64,000 nucleotides of DNA from Actinoplanes utahensis (lineage in GTDB: Bacteria; Actinomycetota; Actinomycetes; Mycobacteriales; Micromonosporaceae). The translations under genes were made by a program, and so were the position numbers. Positions 44,914-55,702 of the stretch are shown in pieces. The DNA lies in assembly GCF_016862455.1 (NCBI RefSeq), contig NZ_BOMZ01000108.1:1-64000 (forward strand), read 5' to 3'. Positions within the stretch are counted from its first letter, which is position 1. The number at the start of each line of letters is the position of its first letter. The notes beneath the pieces were generated by a model. It was given only the letters and a program-made list of their open reading frames with translations, did no database searches and was not told where the DNA came from.

Positions 44914-45897
44914 ATGTTGCACGTGAATGCCGTGCCACCGCCCGCGTTGCTGCTCGTCCAAGGCGACGAGGAGCTTCTCGCCGCCCGTGCCGTCGCCGAG
45001 GCGGTCGAAGCGGCGCGGACTGCCGACCCCGGCGCGGACGTCCGGGAATACGAGGCGGCGGCCCTGGTCGCCGGCGAGGTCGCCGAGATGCTCAGCCCGT
45101 CGCTGTTCGGCGGACGCCGCGTCCTGGTGATCCGCAGTGGTCAGGACGCACGGAAAGACCTCACCACCGCCCTGCTGGCCTATGCGAAGAGCCCCGACCC
45201 CGACGTCACGCTCATCGTCACCCACGTGGGCGGGGCCAAGGGCAAGGCGTTCGCCGACGGGCTGCGGGCGGCCGGCGCCACCGTCGTCCCGGCGATGAAG
45301 CTGAAGAAGGACGCCGAGCGGATCGCGTTCGTGCGCAACGAGTTCCGACGCAACGGCGTCCGGTGTGACGACTCCGCCGCGTCCGCGCTGCTCCAGGCGG
45401 TCGGCAACGACCTGCGGGAGATCGCCGCCGCCTGCTCCCAGTTGCTCGCCGACACCGACGGCAAGATCACCGAGGCCGTGGTCGCCCGCTATTACAAGGG
45501 CCGCGCCGAGGTCACCGGCTTCGCGGTGGCGGACGCCGCGATGGTCGGCGACGTGCCCGGCGCGCTCGAGGCGCTGCGCTGGGCCCTGCACGTCGGTGTC
45601 GACCCGGTGCCGATCGCCGACGCGCTCGCCGACGGGATCCGCACCGTGGCACGGGTCGCCTCCGCCGGCCGCGGTAACCCGTACCAGCTGGCCAGTACCC
45701 TCGGCATGCCCGCCTGGAAGATCGAGAAGGCCCAGGGCCGCAGCCGTGGCTGGACCCCGGAGGGCCTGGCCGACGCGATGCGCGCCGCCGCCGACTGCAA
45801 CGCCGCGGTCAAGGGCGGCGCCGAGGACCGTGGCTTCGCCCTCGAGCGGACGGTCTTCGCCATCGCGACCGCCCGCCGGGACGGAGGCGCCCGATGA
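44914..45897 (+). CDS. holA: DNA polymerase III subunit delta
   Basis: 327 aa clamp-loader subunit that opens the beta clamp. LLVQGDEELLAARAV near residue 10 and the C-terminal helical collar (about 210-325) are family features. I take ATG 44914; ATG 44878 is in frame but adds 12 residues. The comEC-holA-rpsT neighbourhood is conserved widely. Its stop overlaps the next gene's start (ATGA). Confidence 0.93.
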   Translation: MLHVNAVPPPALLLVQGDEELLAARAVAEAVEAARTADPGADVREYEAAALVAGEVAEMLSPSLFGGRRVLVIRSGQDARKDLTTALLAYAKSPDPDVTLIVTHVGGAKGKAFADGLRAAGATVVPAMKLKKDAERIAFVRNEFRRNGVRCDDSAASALLQAVGNDLREIAAACSQLLADTDGKITEAVVARYYKGRAEVTGFAVADAAMVGDVPGALEALRWALHVGVDPVPIADALADGIRTVARVASAGRGNPYQLASTLGMPAWKIEKAQGRSRGWTPEGLADAMRAAADCNAAVKGGAEDRGFALERTVFAIATARRDGGAR

Positions 45898-47396
45898 CCC
45901 GCGAGATCCGTTCCCGCCGTGCCGAGCCGGCCGACCGGCCGCTCTATTCCCGGGCGCTGCGGCTGCGTCATCTCGCGCCGAGCGGCCTGCTCTGCTTCGT
46001 CTTCCTGGAGGGCGCGGTCGTCCTCGGTCTCCTGCTGGCCCTCGCCGAGCTGGTCAGCTGGTGGGGCGTGCTGGTCCTGCCGGTCACGGTCGCCCTGATG
46101 GTCAAGTTCAACGACCTGGTCGCCGGGGCGCTCACCCCGCGCCCGGTCGCCCGCGAGACCAGCGCGGAGCGCCCCACCGTGCTGCGCCCGGCAGCGATGC
46201 CCGCTCCCGGCGTGTCACAACCCTTCGAGGGGTACGCGCATCGCGCCCCCACCATCGACACCTCCGGACCGGTCCCGCCCGGGGTCCCGGGCGCCGGGCA
46301 GTCCCTGTCCGGGCAGACCGGCGCCACCCCGCAACGGGCCGGTGACTTCCGGGTCGCCGTCTCCGCGGCTCCGGCCGCCTTCTCCGGCCCGGCCGGCACG
46401 TCGCCCTTCGAGCGGGACCGGCGTTTCGGCCCGGATGTCGCGCCGCTCACCGGCCAGCCCGGCGTCCCGTCCCGAGGCGCCGTCCGGGCAGGCGGATTCG
46501 CGCCGGTCGTCGCGCACGAGCCGGCCGCCCTCGGTTACGGGCACACGGCTTCTCCCGGCACTCTGCCCGACGGCTACCAGCCCGACCTCGCCCGTGACGA
46601 TCAGGCCGGTCTCGCCGGTTCTCACCAGTCCGACCTCGCCGGTGACTGTCGATCCGGCCTCGGCAGTGCTTACCGGTCCGACCTCGCCGGTGGTCACCAG
46701 TCCGGCCACGATCATCAGGACGACCTCGGGAGTGGCTATCAGTCCGGCCTTGCCGGAGGTCACCTCTCCGGCGGATTCGGGGCGACGCCCGCGCCCGGAT
46801 ATCCGACCGTGTACGCCAGCTCCTCAGCGGCGACCGCGCAGTCCTACGCCGAGGAGAGCGGTGCCACCGCAGCGACCGGCGGCTACTCCTACGTCGCGAG
46901 CAACATGGCCAGCGAGCACGCCTACACCGGCGGCGGCACGGTCGGCAGCCACTTCAACGCCGAGAACAGCAGTCGGCCCTTCGCCGAGGGGGTCGCTGAC
47001 GGGCATCCCTACGCTGACGGCGAGGTGGCCGGCGGCGGTTTCCATGGTGGAGGCGGATCAGCCGGCGGCCGTTCCTACCCGGAGGGCGCGGCGGCCGGCG
47101 GGCATGCCTACGCCGGAACCGAGGTGGCCGGCGGGCGTCCTCATCCGGAGGGCGAGGCAGCGGAGAGCCACCCGTACTCCGACGGTGACGTGACCGGCGG
47201 GCATCTCTACGAGGACCAGGCGAGGAACGCCGACGTGGCCGCCGCCCGATTCCAGGCGCGCTCGCCCGGGAATCCCACGGCGCCCGACGAGTCCCGGCCC
47301 GCCGACAACAGTGCCCCCAGCCGCCGCCCGTGGGCCGACCAGTTGGACGTGCGCGAGCAGATTGCTCGTCAGGCCGCTGCACGCCGCTACGAGTAG
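45894..47396 (+). CDS. Two-helix membrane protein with long Gly/Ser/Tyr repeat tail
   Basis: 500 aa, function unknown. Two hydrophobic helices (about 34-55 and 57-74, with ELVSWW between) place both ends in the cytoplasm or both outside. From about 220 to 460 it is low complexity: GxxxSDLAGG-like repeats, then a [YHP]xxGxVAGG series (e.g. GGHAYAGTEVAGGRPH). The C-terminus, SRRPWADQLDVREQIARQAA, is not low complexity and looks conserved, possibly a peptide that binds a partner. Coupled to holA by an ATGA overlap. Confidence 0.8.
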   Translation: MTREIRSRRAEPADRPLYSRALRLRHLAPSGLLCFVFLEGAVVLGLLLALAELVSWWGVLVLPVTVALMVKFNDLVAGALTPRPVARETSAERPTVLRPAAMPAPGVSQPFEGYAHRAPTIDTSGPVPPGVPGAGQSLSGQTGATPQRAGDFRVAVSAAPAAFSGPAGTSPFERDRRFGPDVAPLTGQPGVPSRGAVRAGGFAPVVAHEPAALGYGHTASPGTLPDGYQPDLARDDQAGLAGSHQSDLAGDCRSGLGSAYRSDLAGGHQSGHDHQDDLGSGYQSGLAGGHLSGGFGATPAPGYPTVYASSSAATAQSYAEESGATAATGGYSYVASNMASEHAYTGGGTVGSHFNAENSSRPFAEGVADGHPYADGEVAGGGFHGGGGSAGGRSYPEGAAAGGHAYAGTEVAGGRPHPEGEAAESHPYSDGDVTGGHLYEDQARNADVAAARFQARSPGNPTAPDESRPADNSAPSRRPWADQLDVREQIARQAAARRYE

Positions 47397-47500
47397 GCAC
47401 GGCCGGCTACCGCCACCGCCCTGACCCTGCCGTGTGGTCACCGCGTTCCCGCGGATGTACGGTTCTCGGCCCGCTGCTCACGTCCGGCCGGTGCCCTCCA

Positions 47501-47525
47501 CGTCTCGCACGTCACGTGCGAGATG
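47501..47525 (+). terminator. Hairpin downstream of the repeat-rich membrane protein
   Basis: TCTCGCACG (47503-47511) pairs with CGTGCGAGA (47515-47523) around TCA, and two more pairs extend it. A likely terminator of the holA operon, 105 nt after its last stop. Confidence 0.6.
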
Positions 47526-47694
47526 GGAGCGAACCGGTGGGTCTTGTCCCCGGTTCGCCAGGCATTCTCCGTCACGTCCTCAGCAGGAGGGCTCGTCCCC
47601 GGGGCGCCGTGCGGCGATCTTGATCGATTCACCCGTTTTTCGAGTCTTCTGCTCGGTTGCCGAGGCGCGGCGGACGTCCCGCCGTCCCGCGGCC

Positions 47695-47744
47695 CGATCT
47701 TGGACGATAGACCACCGGAATCGATGACGAATCGTCCAAGATCG
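47695..47744. repeat. 14-bp perfect inverted repeat
   Basis: CGATCTTGGACGAT (47695-47708) and ATCGTCCAAGATCG (47731-47744) with a 22-nt spacer. A third copy with two changes, CGATCTTGATCGAT, is at 47615-47628. It may be a dispersed REP- or MITE-like element or a protein-binding site. Confidence 0.75.
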
Positions 47745-47771
47745 CGGCGCAAGGTCGATAAACGCCAGTCC

Positions 47772-47819
47772 GGCGAGACGGCGAGACGGCGAGACGGCGA
47801 GACGGCGAGACGGCGAGAC
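47772..47819. repeat. Six perfect 8-bp tandem repeats
   Basis: GGCGAGAC is repeated six times without a mismatch. Confidence 0.95.
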
Positions 47820-47830
47820 GAAACCAAGAT

Positions 47831-47878
<48 letters not shown>

Positions 47879-48019
47879 AGGTACGGGTGCGGGCAGGAGT
47901 CCCGGCGGTCGCGGGAGGAGGAGCCGTCAGCACGGCGCGAAACGGCTCTGGGTGGCCGCGCGTGGAGGGGCGGGCCGGCCGGGGTGAGCGCGGGGTGCGT
48001 ACCGAGGGGGAAATGCGAC

Positions 48020-48118
48020 CGGGCACCGCTGCGGACCGTGAGGTCCGACGGTGCCCGGGGTCGTCCATGCCTGCCCGCCTGAAAGCGGGCGCAGATCGCC
48101 GGCCGCATCCGTGCGGCC
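48020..48118 (-). terminator. Hairpin cluster downstream of rpsT
   Basis: Three hairpins: CGGGCACCG (48020-48028) with CGGTGCCCG (48049-48057) enclosing CGGACC/GGTCCG; GCCCGC (48073-48078) with GCGGGC (48085-48090); GGCCGCA (48101-48107) with TGCGGCC (48112-48118). There are no T tracts. They lie 25-120 nt behind the rpsT stop. Confidence 0.65.
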
Positions 48119-48142
48119 GCCGATCTCATTGATCGGTGAGGA

Positions 48143-48409
48143 TCAGGCGGACAGCGCGGCGATCTTCTTGGCGATGGCCGACTTGCGGTTGGCCGCCTGG
48201 TTCTTGTGAATGACGCCCTTGCTGACAGCCTTGTCCAGCTGACGCGAGGCGTCACGCAGCAGCGCGGTAGCCGTCTCGACGTTGCCCGAGTCGCCTGCCT
48301 CGTGCAGCTTGCGGATCACGGTCTTCAGGGAAGACTTGACCGACTTGTTGCGCAGACGGGCCTTCTCGTTCTGCCGGTTGCGCTTGATCTGGGACTTGAT
48401 GTTCGCCAC
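48143..48409 (-). CDS. rpsT: 30S ribosomal protein S20
   Basis: 88 aa. MANIKSQIKRNRQNEKARLRN-type basic N-terminus and GVIHKNQAANRKSAIAKKI are S20 signatures; it binds 16S rRNA in the body of the small subunit. On the opposite strand from holA, as in other actinobacteria. The 196 bp between this gene and the kinase-like gene at 48606 hold its promoter region and a weak hairpin at 48547-48565; nothing else is seen there. Confidence 0.97.
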   Translation of the reverse strand: MANIKSQIKRNRQNEKARLRNKSVKSSLKTVIRKLHEAGDSGNVETATALLRDASRQLDKAVSKGVIHKNQAANRKSAIAKKIAALSA

Positions 48410-48605
48410 GCGACAGCCTTGTCCTGACTAGTTCGGAAAAATGGTCTCAACGAATGGTCACCGCGATCGGCTCACCCGGCGAGGCCGGCACAGGAGACGA
48501 CAGCGTGTCACCACACGCGAGGAACCAGGTTACCAGCATGCCTCCGAGCCGCCAAAATGGCTCCGGTCCAGGGCCTTCGTGAGCGCTGCCGATGATCGGG
48601 AACCG

Positions 48606-49610
48606 TCACCGGCGGAGCCAGCCGCGCTTCTTCGGGGCGGTGGCCCAGCCGCGGCGTTCGGTCAGCCAGGCGAGGGCTTGTTCGCCGCTGAACCGCTGGT
48701 GCTGACGGCTGTGCGGCGACGCGCTGCCCGGCCCGTCGCCGGCCCGGACCAGCCAGTACCCGGAGAGTGCCGCCAGCGCGCCGTCCACGCCTTCGTCCGG
48801 GGCGCCCCATGCCCGCAGCACCGAGTCGGTGTCCAGGCCGCTGGCGTAAGCGCTGACCAGCAGGGTGACCGTGTCGAACCAGGGTGCGCCCAGGCACGGC
48901 CAGGTCCAGTCGCAGAGCCAGGCGCGGCCGCCGGTGTCGATCAGCACGTTGTCGACCCGCAGGTCGCCGTGCGCCATGCCGTCGCCGGCGGCCAGTTCCG
49001 GCAGGGCGCCTTCCAGCTCGGCGAGTTCGGGCAGGCGCTGCGGCGCGATCGTCTCCCGGGCCGGTTCGGGCATCGGCTCCCGGCGCCCGGCGATCAGCGA
49101 CCACCAGGACATCTCGGTACGCAGGATCTCCGGAAGGGTGGGCAGCCCGATGCCGAGCAGCGAGGGCGCCGGGTAGGCGAGCGCGGTGGCGGCGACCGTC
49201 CAGGTGCGCAGGGTGGCGTCCAGGTCGGCCTGGGACCAGGGCAGCGCCGGGATTCGGCCGTCGACCGCGTCCAGGCACAGCACGAACCAGCCGGAGGCGG
49301 TCATGGTCCAGCGCGGCCGGGCGGCGGTCACCTCGGGTGGGAGGGCGGCGGTGACGGCGGCCTCCCGGGCGTACCACTGCGAGGCCGGGTCGCTGAGCGG
49401 CGCCGCTTTGACGAATACGCGGTCCCCGCTCCCGGTCTCCAGCACGGCCGCGAACGCGCGGGTGAAACCGCCGCCGGCGCTGCGCGCGGCGGACACCGGT
49501 GAGCCGAGGCGCGCGGTGATCGCCTCCCGCACGGTCTCCGGCAGATCGGCCCACGGGGGACGTACGGCGGTCGCGTCGTACGGAACCTCGGGCAGGGTGA
49601 TCGGCCGCAT
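48606..49610 (-). CDS. Aminoglycoside-phosphotransferase-fold kinase
   Basis: 334 aa. FVKAAPLSDPASQWYAREA carries the ATP lysine, MAHGDLRVDNVLID is the Brenner-type catalytic loop (Asp and Asn), and AWLCDWTWPCLG the metal-binding Asp. The family phosphorylates small molecules, including aminoglycosides, choline and homoserine; the substrate cannot be told, and a resistance role should not be assumed. CAGGAT stands 6 nt before the ATG, suggesting a leaderless mRNA. Divergent from the DUF4240 gene. Confidence 0.88.
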   Translation of the reverse strand: MRPITLPEVPYDATAVRPPWADLPETVREAITARLGSPVSAARSAGGGFTRAFAAVLETGSGDRVFVKAAPLSDPASQWYAREAAVTAALPPEVTAARPRWTMTASGWFVLCLDAVDGRIPALPWSQADLDATLRTWTVAATALAYPAPSLLGIGLPTLPEILRTEMSWWSLIAGRREPMPEPARETIAPQRLPELAELEGALPELAAGDGMAHGDLRVDNVLIDTGGRAWLCDWTWPCLGAPWFDTVTLLVSAYASGLDTDSVLRAWGAPDEGVDGALAALSGYWLVRAGDGPGSASPHSRQHQRFSGEQALAWLTERRGWATAPKKRGWLRR

Positions 49611-49695
49611 GCCCCCATCCTGCCGCCGTCGTACCCGCCCCGCCCCGGCAGGTGTGCCTCGGGAAAGTGTCGTACCGCCCTGGCAGGATCACGGC

Positions 49696-50229
49696 ATGCG
49701 AACCGACGATTTCTGGGCGGTCATCGACCGTGCCACCGCCGACCGGCCGGCCTCGCCCGCCGAGGTGGCCGAGCGTGCCGTCGCCGAGCTGGCCGCGCGC
49801 GATCCGGAGGAGATCGTGGCCTGGGGCCGCCATCTGGAAAAGGTCATGGTGGCCTCGGGCACGGAGGATCTCTGGGCCGCCGCTTATCTGATCAACAGTG
49901 GGGTCGACGGTGAGGGCTTCGACGCGTTCCGGGGCTGGCTGATCGCCCACGGGCGTAAAGCGGTGGCCGCCGCCGTGCAGTCGCCCGACGTGCTGGCCAA
50001 CGTGGTGGCGATCAAATCGGCCGCCGACACCGGCGCGGTGTTCGGGGCGGAGGAGGTGCTCGGCATCGCGGCCCGGGCCTATGAGCAGGCCACCGGGGAG
50101 CCGCTGCCGTCCGGGGAGCGGCCACGCACCCGCCCGGAGGCCGGTGATCTGTGGGATTTCGACGACGAGGACGAGATGCGCCGCCGTCTGCCGAAACTGT
50201 CCACCCTGTTCCTCGAGCCGCCGGGCTGA
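49696..50229 (+). CDS. DUF4240 domain protein
   Basis: 177 aa. MRTDDFWAVIDRATADR and DLWAAAYLINSGVDGEGFDAFRGW-type residues match DUF4240 (pattern MxxxxFWxxI then a FxxFRGWLI core). Function unknown. CAGGAT stands 6 nt before the ATG, without a Shine-Dalgarno sequence, the same spacing as in the divergent kinase gene. Confidence 0.85.
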   Translation: MRTDDFWAVIDRATADRPASPAEVAERAVAELAARDPEEIVAWGRHLEKVMVASGTEDLWAAAYLINSGVDGEGFDAFRGWLIAHGRKAVAAAVQSPDVLANVVAIKSAADTGAVFGAEEVLGIAARAYEQATGEPLPSGERPRTRPEAGDLWDFDDEDEMRRRLPKLSTLFLEPPG

Positions 50230-50413
50230 GCCGGAGCGTCCGGTTCGCGCGGGGCGCTCGCTTCGCGCGGGGGCGCCCGCGGGCTTCCGGCGGGCCGCTC
50301 GAACGGGTGTGATCGGACCTGCCGGGCCGGGCGTGGGACGATAGGGAGCGCCGGTGGGGACCGCCGGCTCGCCACCAGCGGTGAGAAGACCAGCCCGAGA
50401 AGAACGGAAGACC

Positions 50414-52294
<1,881 letters not shown>

Positions 52295-52375
52295 GGCGGT
52301 TTGATTTTTCGGGGGGTCGGGAAATCAGGGGCTCGACGGACGCAACCACCAAGCTCCACCCCCGAGGAGGATCCC

Positions 52376-52657
52376 ATGGAATTCACTGTTGTCGGCATCA
52401 TCACCGCCCTCGTCGTCGGCCTCATCATCGGCGCCCTGGGCCGCCTGGTCGTCCCGGGCAAGCAGAACATGCCGCTGTGGCTGACCCTGGTCGTCGGTGT
52501 GGTCGCCGCTCTGCTGGGTACCGTGCTGGCCCGCGCGATCGGCGTTGCTGAGACCCGCGGTTTCGACTGGTGGGAGTTCATCTTCCAGGTCGCCTTCGCC
52601 GCGATCGGTGTGGCCCTGGTCGCCGGCGCCGGTCGTCGTCGTCACCTGACCCGCTGA
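52376..52657 (+). CDS. GlsB/YeaQ/YmgE-type small membrane protein
   Basis: 93 aa with three membrane helices. GLIIGALGRLVVPG near residue 20 and a later Gly-rich helix fit the transglycosylase-associated family, often stress-induced; no enzyme activity is proven for it. GAGGAGG at 52364-52370 gives a strong ribosome binding site for ATG 52376. 81 bp after lepA. Confidence 0.88.
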   Translation: MEFTVVGIITALVVGLIIGALGRLVVPGKQNMPLWLTLVVGVVAALLGTVLARAIGVAETRGFDWWEFIFQVAFAAIGVALVAGAGRRRHLTR

Positions 52658-52683
52658 CCAGCGGTCTGACGCAAAACCCGGAT

Positions 52684-52714
52684 ACGCCGGTCCCCGCAAG
52701 GGGGCTGGCGTTTT
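52684..52714 (+). terminator. Terminator after the GlsB-like gene
   Basis: ACGCCGGTCCCC (52684-52695) pairs with GGGGGCTGGCGT (52700-52711, two G-T pairs) around GCAA and runs into TTTT. Confidence 0.88.
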
Positions 52715-52929
52715 CCGTGTCCGGGGTGGAAACACCCGAGGCATGGGGGCCGGGTGGAACTGCCGGGCGGAGGGGCGCCGGGGAGGAAGTCCCAGATGAA
52801 GGGCCCGGGGACGGAATAACCCGCCGGAGGTCAAGGGACGAAGAACCCGCAGGAGGGCCAGGGCGGGAGGGCTCCGTTGCGAAGGGGCCGGGAAGGCAGC
52901 CCGGTGATGAAGAGTTCTGGAAGCGGGGC

Positions 52930-54666
52930 TCAGTAGCGGAACTTGTGGCGGGCGCTGCGGCGGTTCACCCAGGCCGGCGGCTCGCCCTGATGTTCGTGGT
53001 GCGGGGCGGGCTCCATCACGTCGCCGCGGTTGGTGACCACCCGCAGCGTCACGACCAGGCCCTGGACGAGCCGGTCGCCGCGCAGATCCCGGTAGGCCAT
53101 CTCGACGAGCACCTGGCTGCCGTCCCGCCGGGACAGGGCGCAGTAGACCTTGCCATCGCCCTCGGTGCGCAGGGCCAGCCGTACCGTCTCCTGGTCGTCG
53201 GGGTGAACCAGATCCTCGAAGGCGGTGAGCGGCGGCAACTCCTCGGCTCCGGCCAGCCGGCGTAGGCCGGGGCTGGCGTACCGGATCCGGTGGTCGGAGT
53301 CGATCACCGCCATGATCTCCGCGGTGTTGCCGGTGACCGCACGCAGGTAGAGGTCGCTGTCCCGGCGCCCGACCGCCTCCACCAGGGTGATCCGGTCGAG
53401 GGCGAGCGCGGCCTCCCCGGCCAGCACCTCGAGCGCGTCCCGGCCCGCGAGCAGCGCGTTCCGGTCCCCGGTGATGATCAGGGCGCCGCCGCTGGGCCGG
53501 GCCACGGCGAGCGGTTCCAGCCGGAGCGGGCAGATCAGGGTTCGATCCCCACTGCCGGCGGCGGCCGACCAGAAGCTCCGAGTGCCGGGCCCGCCGCCGG
53601 GAAGCGATCCGGTTCCGGCATCGGAAGGCGACCGGGTGCCGGGTCCGTCGTCGGAGAGTGAGCCGGCTGTGGCGTCGAGAAGTGACCTGGATCCGGAGCC
53701 GCCGTCGAGGAGTGAGCCCAGCTGGCCGCCATCAGTGGCGAGGATCACTTTCCGGACGGACTGGGGTGGCAGCAGCCGGGCGACCGCGGCCCGCACCGCC
53801 GCCTCGACCGCCGGCGGGTCCGCTGCCGAGACGAGGGTGGTGTTGGCGGCCCGGAGCGCGCGCTCCCGGACCAGCGCCTGACTGTGCTGGTGGATGGCGT
53901 CGGCGAGGCGGGTGATGGTGAGCATCAGGTTGATCGAGCCGGTGACGGCGATCACCACCCCGTTGTGCACCGTCCCGGTGAAGGCCTCGACGATCAGCAC
54001 GAACGGCGGGGTGGCGGCCGACGCGGCGAGCAGCGTGGTGTCGCGGAACCGCCACGGTGACAGCCGCGGCGGCCGCGGTTCGGTGAGCCGGGCCATCGAC
54101 GGGTGCAGCGCCGCCGCGCCCCACGTCAGGTAGAGCACCACGAAGGCGGACTCGGCGGCTTCGCTCCCGTGGCTCAGCGGGTAGAGCACGTCCCCGGCGA
54201 GCATCGCCGTGCCGCCGGTGACCAGCAGGATCGCGGCGATGTTGCGCGGGTCGGCGGTGAGCAGGCGCACGGCCACGGCGATCAGCAGCAGGTCGCCGAT
54301 CACGTCGGCGGGGGAGACCGTCTGGAACCGGCCGGCCGGGCTGATCACGAAGACCCAGACCACCAGCATGGCGGAGCAGGCGAACGCCACCAGATCGAGC
54401 AGCCGGGCCCGGTCGACGAGCAGCGCCCCACACCGGGTGAACTGCAGCAGGCTCAGCGCGACCAGGGCGAACATCACCAGGTAGGCGGTGTCGGCGAGGG
54501 CGCTCCGGTGGAACTCGAAGAGGACGTCGCCGATCGACAGGGCCGCCAGCGAGCCGGCCAGCAGCAGCCACGGGGCGCGCCGGGCCGGATGGTGCCGACG
54601 CACACCGAAGAGGACGGCGCCGACGCTTCCCGCTCCGAGCAGGAGCCACACGGTCGCCGTCAGCAC
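52930..54666 (-). CDS. Multipass membrane sensor with GAF-like and PAS domains, no output domain
   Basis: 578 aa. About eight membrane helices (1-255), a linker helix, a GAF-like domain (about 265-425) interrupted by a Ser/Gly/Asp repeat insert (around 315-365, GSLxDxGxGTRS units), and a terminal PAS domain (about 430-550, AEIMAVIDSDHRIRYASPG). Proteins with this membrane sensor normally continue into GGDEF-EAL or kinase domains; here the chain ends after PAS with a short basic tail, HKFRY. It may be a truncated signalling protein or act through a partner. The purine-rich 52715-52929 downstream holds no gene I can see. Confidence 0.82.
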   Translation of the reverse strand: MLTATVWLLLGAGSVGAVLFGVRRHHPARRAPWLLLAGSLAALSIGDVLFEFHRSALADTAYLVMFALVALSLLQFTRCGALLVDRARLLDLVAFACSAMLVVWVFVISPAGRFQTVSPADVIGDLLLIAVAVRLLTADPRNIAAILLVTGGTAMLAGDVLYPLSHGSEAAESAFVVLYLTWGAAALHPSMARLTEPRPPRLSPWRFRDTTLLAASAATPPFVLIVEAFTGTVHNGVVIAVTGSINLMLTITRLADAIHQHSQALVRERALRAANTTLVSAADPPAVEAAVRAAVARLLPPQSVRKVILATDGGQLGSLLDGGSGSRSLLDATAGSLSDDGPGTRSPSDAGTGSLPGGGPGTRSFWSAAAGSGDRTLICPLRLEPLAVARPSGGALIITGDRNALLAGRDALEVLAGEAALALDRITLVEAVGRRDSDLYLRAVTGNTAEIMAVIDSDHRIRYASPGLRRLAGAEELPPLTAFEDLVHPDDQETVRLALRTEGDGKVYCALSRRDGSQVLVEMAYRDLRGDRLVQGLVVTLRVVTNRGDVMEPAPHHEHQGEPPAWVNRRSARHKFRY

Positions 54667-54735
54667 GACCTACTTAGTACCAGGGTGGTTGCGCAGTGTC
54701 CATGTCGATATACGCAGCGCAATCTGAGGGGATGG

Positions 54736-55599
54736 TCACCGGAACACCTCGGCGACGACCTGTGCCTGGCTGCCCCCTCGGCCGTCGGCGACCGGCTGCC
54801 ATTTCCCCTCGGGGGCATGCCACTCCAGGTCACCGAAACGTACCCTTTCGAGACCGGTGGCGGAGGCGTGCGAGACCAGCCAGTGCGCGAACCGCCAGCC
54901 GGTGTTCGGGTTGGCCACGTCGAGGGTGAGCCCGGCGACCGCCTCGGCGCTGTGGGCCTGAGCGGCCAGTTTCTTGCCCCAGTCGAGCTGGAGGCTGGCC
55001 AGCAGGGCGGTGGCCGCCTCGGCGCCGCGAACCGTCGGATCGTCCGGGACGACGCATTCGACCGCGCCGGTGGCCCGCCCGGTCAGGGCCGCGGCCAGCA
55101 CCTTCGACTCGTCGGCCCACTTCTGGTAGGCCTCCGGGTACGCCGAGCGCTGCACCTTCTGTGCCGCGTCGGTGACCCGCATCCTCTCCCAGCCCTTGAC
55201 CTTCTTGAGGGCCACGTAGAACTTGTCGGCGGCGTACCTCGGGTCCTGGATCTGCTCGACCGTGCCCCAGCCCTGGCTGGGGCGCTGCTGGAACAGGCCG
55301 ACCGAGTCGCGGTCGCCGCTGTCCAGGTTCTCCAGCTTCGACTCCTGGAACGCGGTGGCCAGCGCGACCACGATGGCCTGCTCGGGCATGTTGCGCCGGA
55401 CGCCGACCGCGGCGATGGTCGCCGCGTTGGCCATCTGGGCGGTGTCGAGGGTCACCTTGCCGTCGGCGTTGACCGTGCACTCCGGGCTCAACCGGGGCAG
55501 CTTGATGTTGTCGGCGAGGTTGTCGATCAGCACGACCACGCCGACAACACCGAGGAGAGCCAGCAGGGCGACCACGCACAGGACCGGTTTCGCTCGCAC
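54736..55599 (-). CDS. Membrane-anchored lytic-transglycosylase-like protein
   Basis: 287 aa. An uncleaved signal anchor (about 5-26) is followed by an extracellular helical domain with VVALATAFQESKLENLD (candidate catalytic Glu) and DSVGLFQQRPSQGWGT, the lysozyme-like motif of an actinobacterial family often mislabelled. A C-terminal domain (about 195-285, ANPNTGWRFAHWLVSHA) resembles the D-Ala-D-Ala-type or resuscitation-linked modules, but weakly. I chose GTG 55599 because GGAGG lies 7 nt before it; TTG 55626 is possible. Confidence 0.82.
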   Translation of the reverse strand: MRAKPVLCVVALLALLGVVGVVVLIDNLADNIKLPRLSPECTVNADGKVTLDTAQMANAATIAAVGVRRNMPEQAIVVALATAFQESKLENLDSGDRDSVGLFQQRPSQGWGTVEQIQDPRYAADKFYVALKKVKGWERMRVTDAAQKVQRSAYPEAYQKWADESKVLAAALTGRATGAVECVVPDDPTVRGAEAATALLASLQLDWGKKLAAQAHSAEAVAGLTLDVANPNTGWRFAHWLVSHASATGLERVRFGDLEWHAPEGKWQPVADGRGGSQAQVVAEVFR

Positions 55600-55702
55600 C
55601 AACACCCCTCCCGATTCGGACGCCAAGCCTAGACAACGAGCGCTCGCGGCCGGGCGTCACCGGTGACGGGGCACCCGACCGAGATGATCTTCCGCCGGCG
55701 GC

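Noticed and set aside
48606..49610. Antibiotic-resistance gene
   Set aside because: The APH fold alone does not show aminoglycoside resistance; the family includes many metabolic kinases, and there is no mobile-element context.
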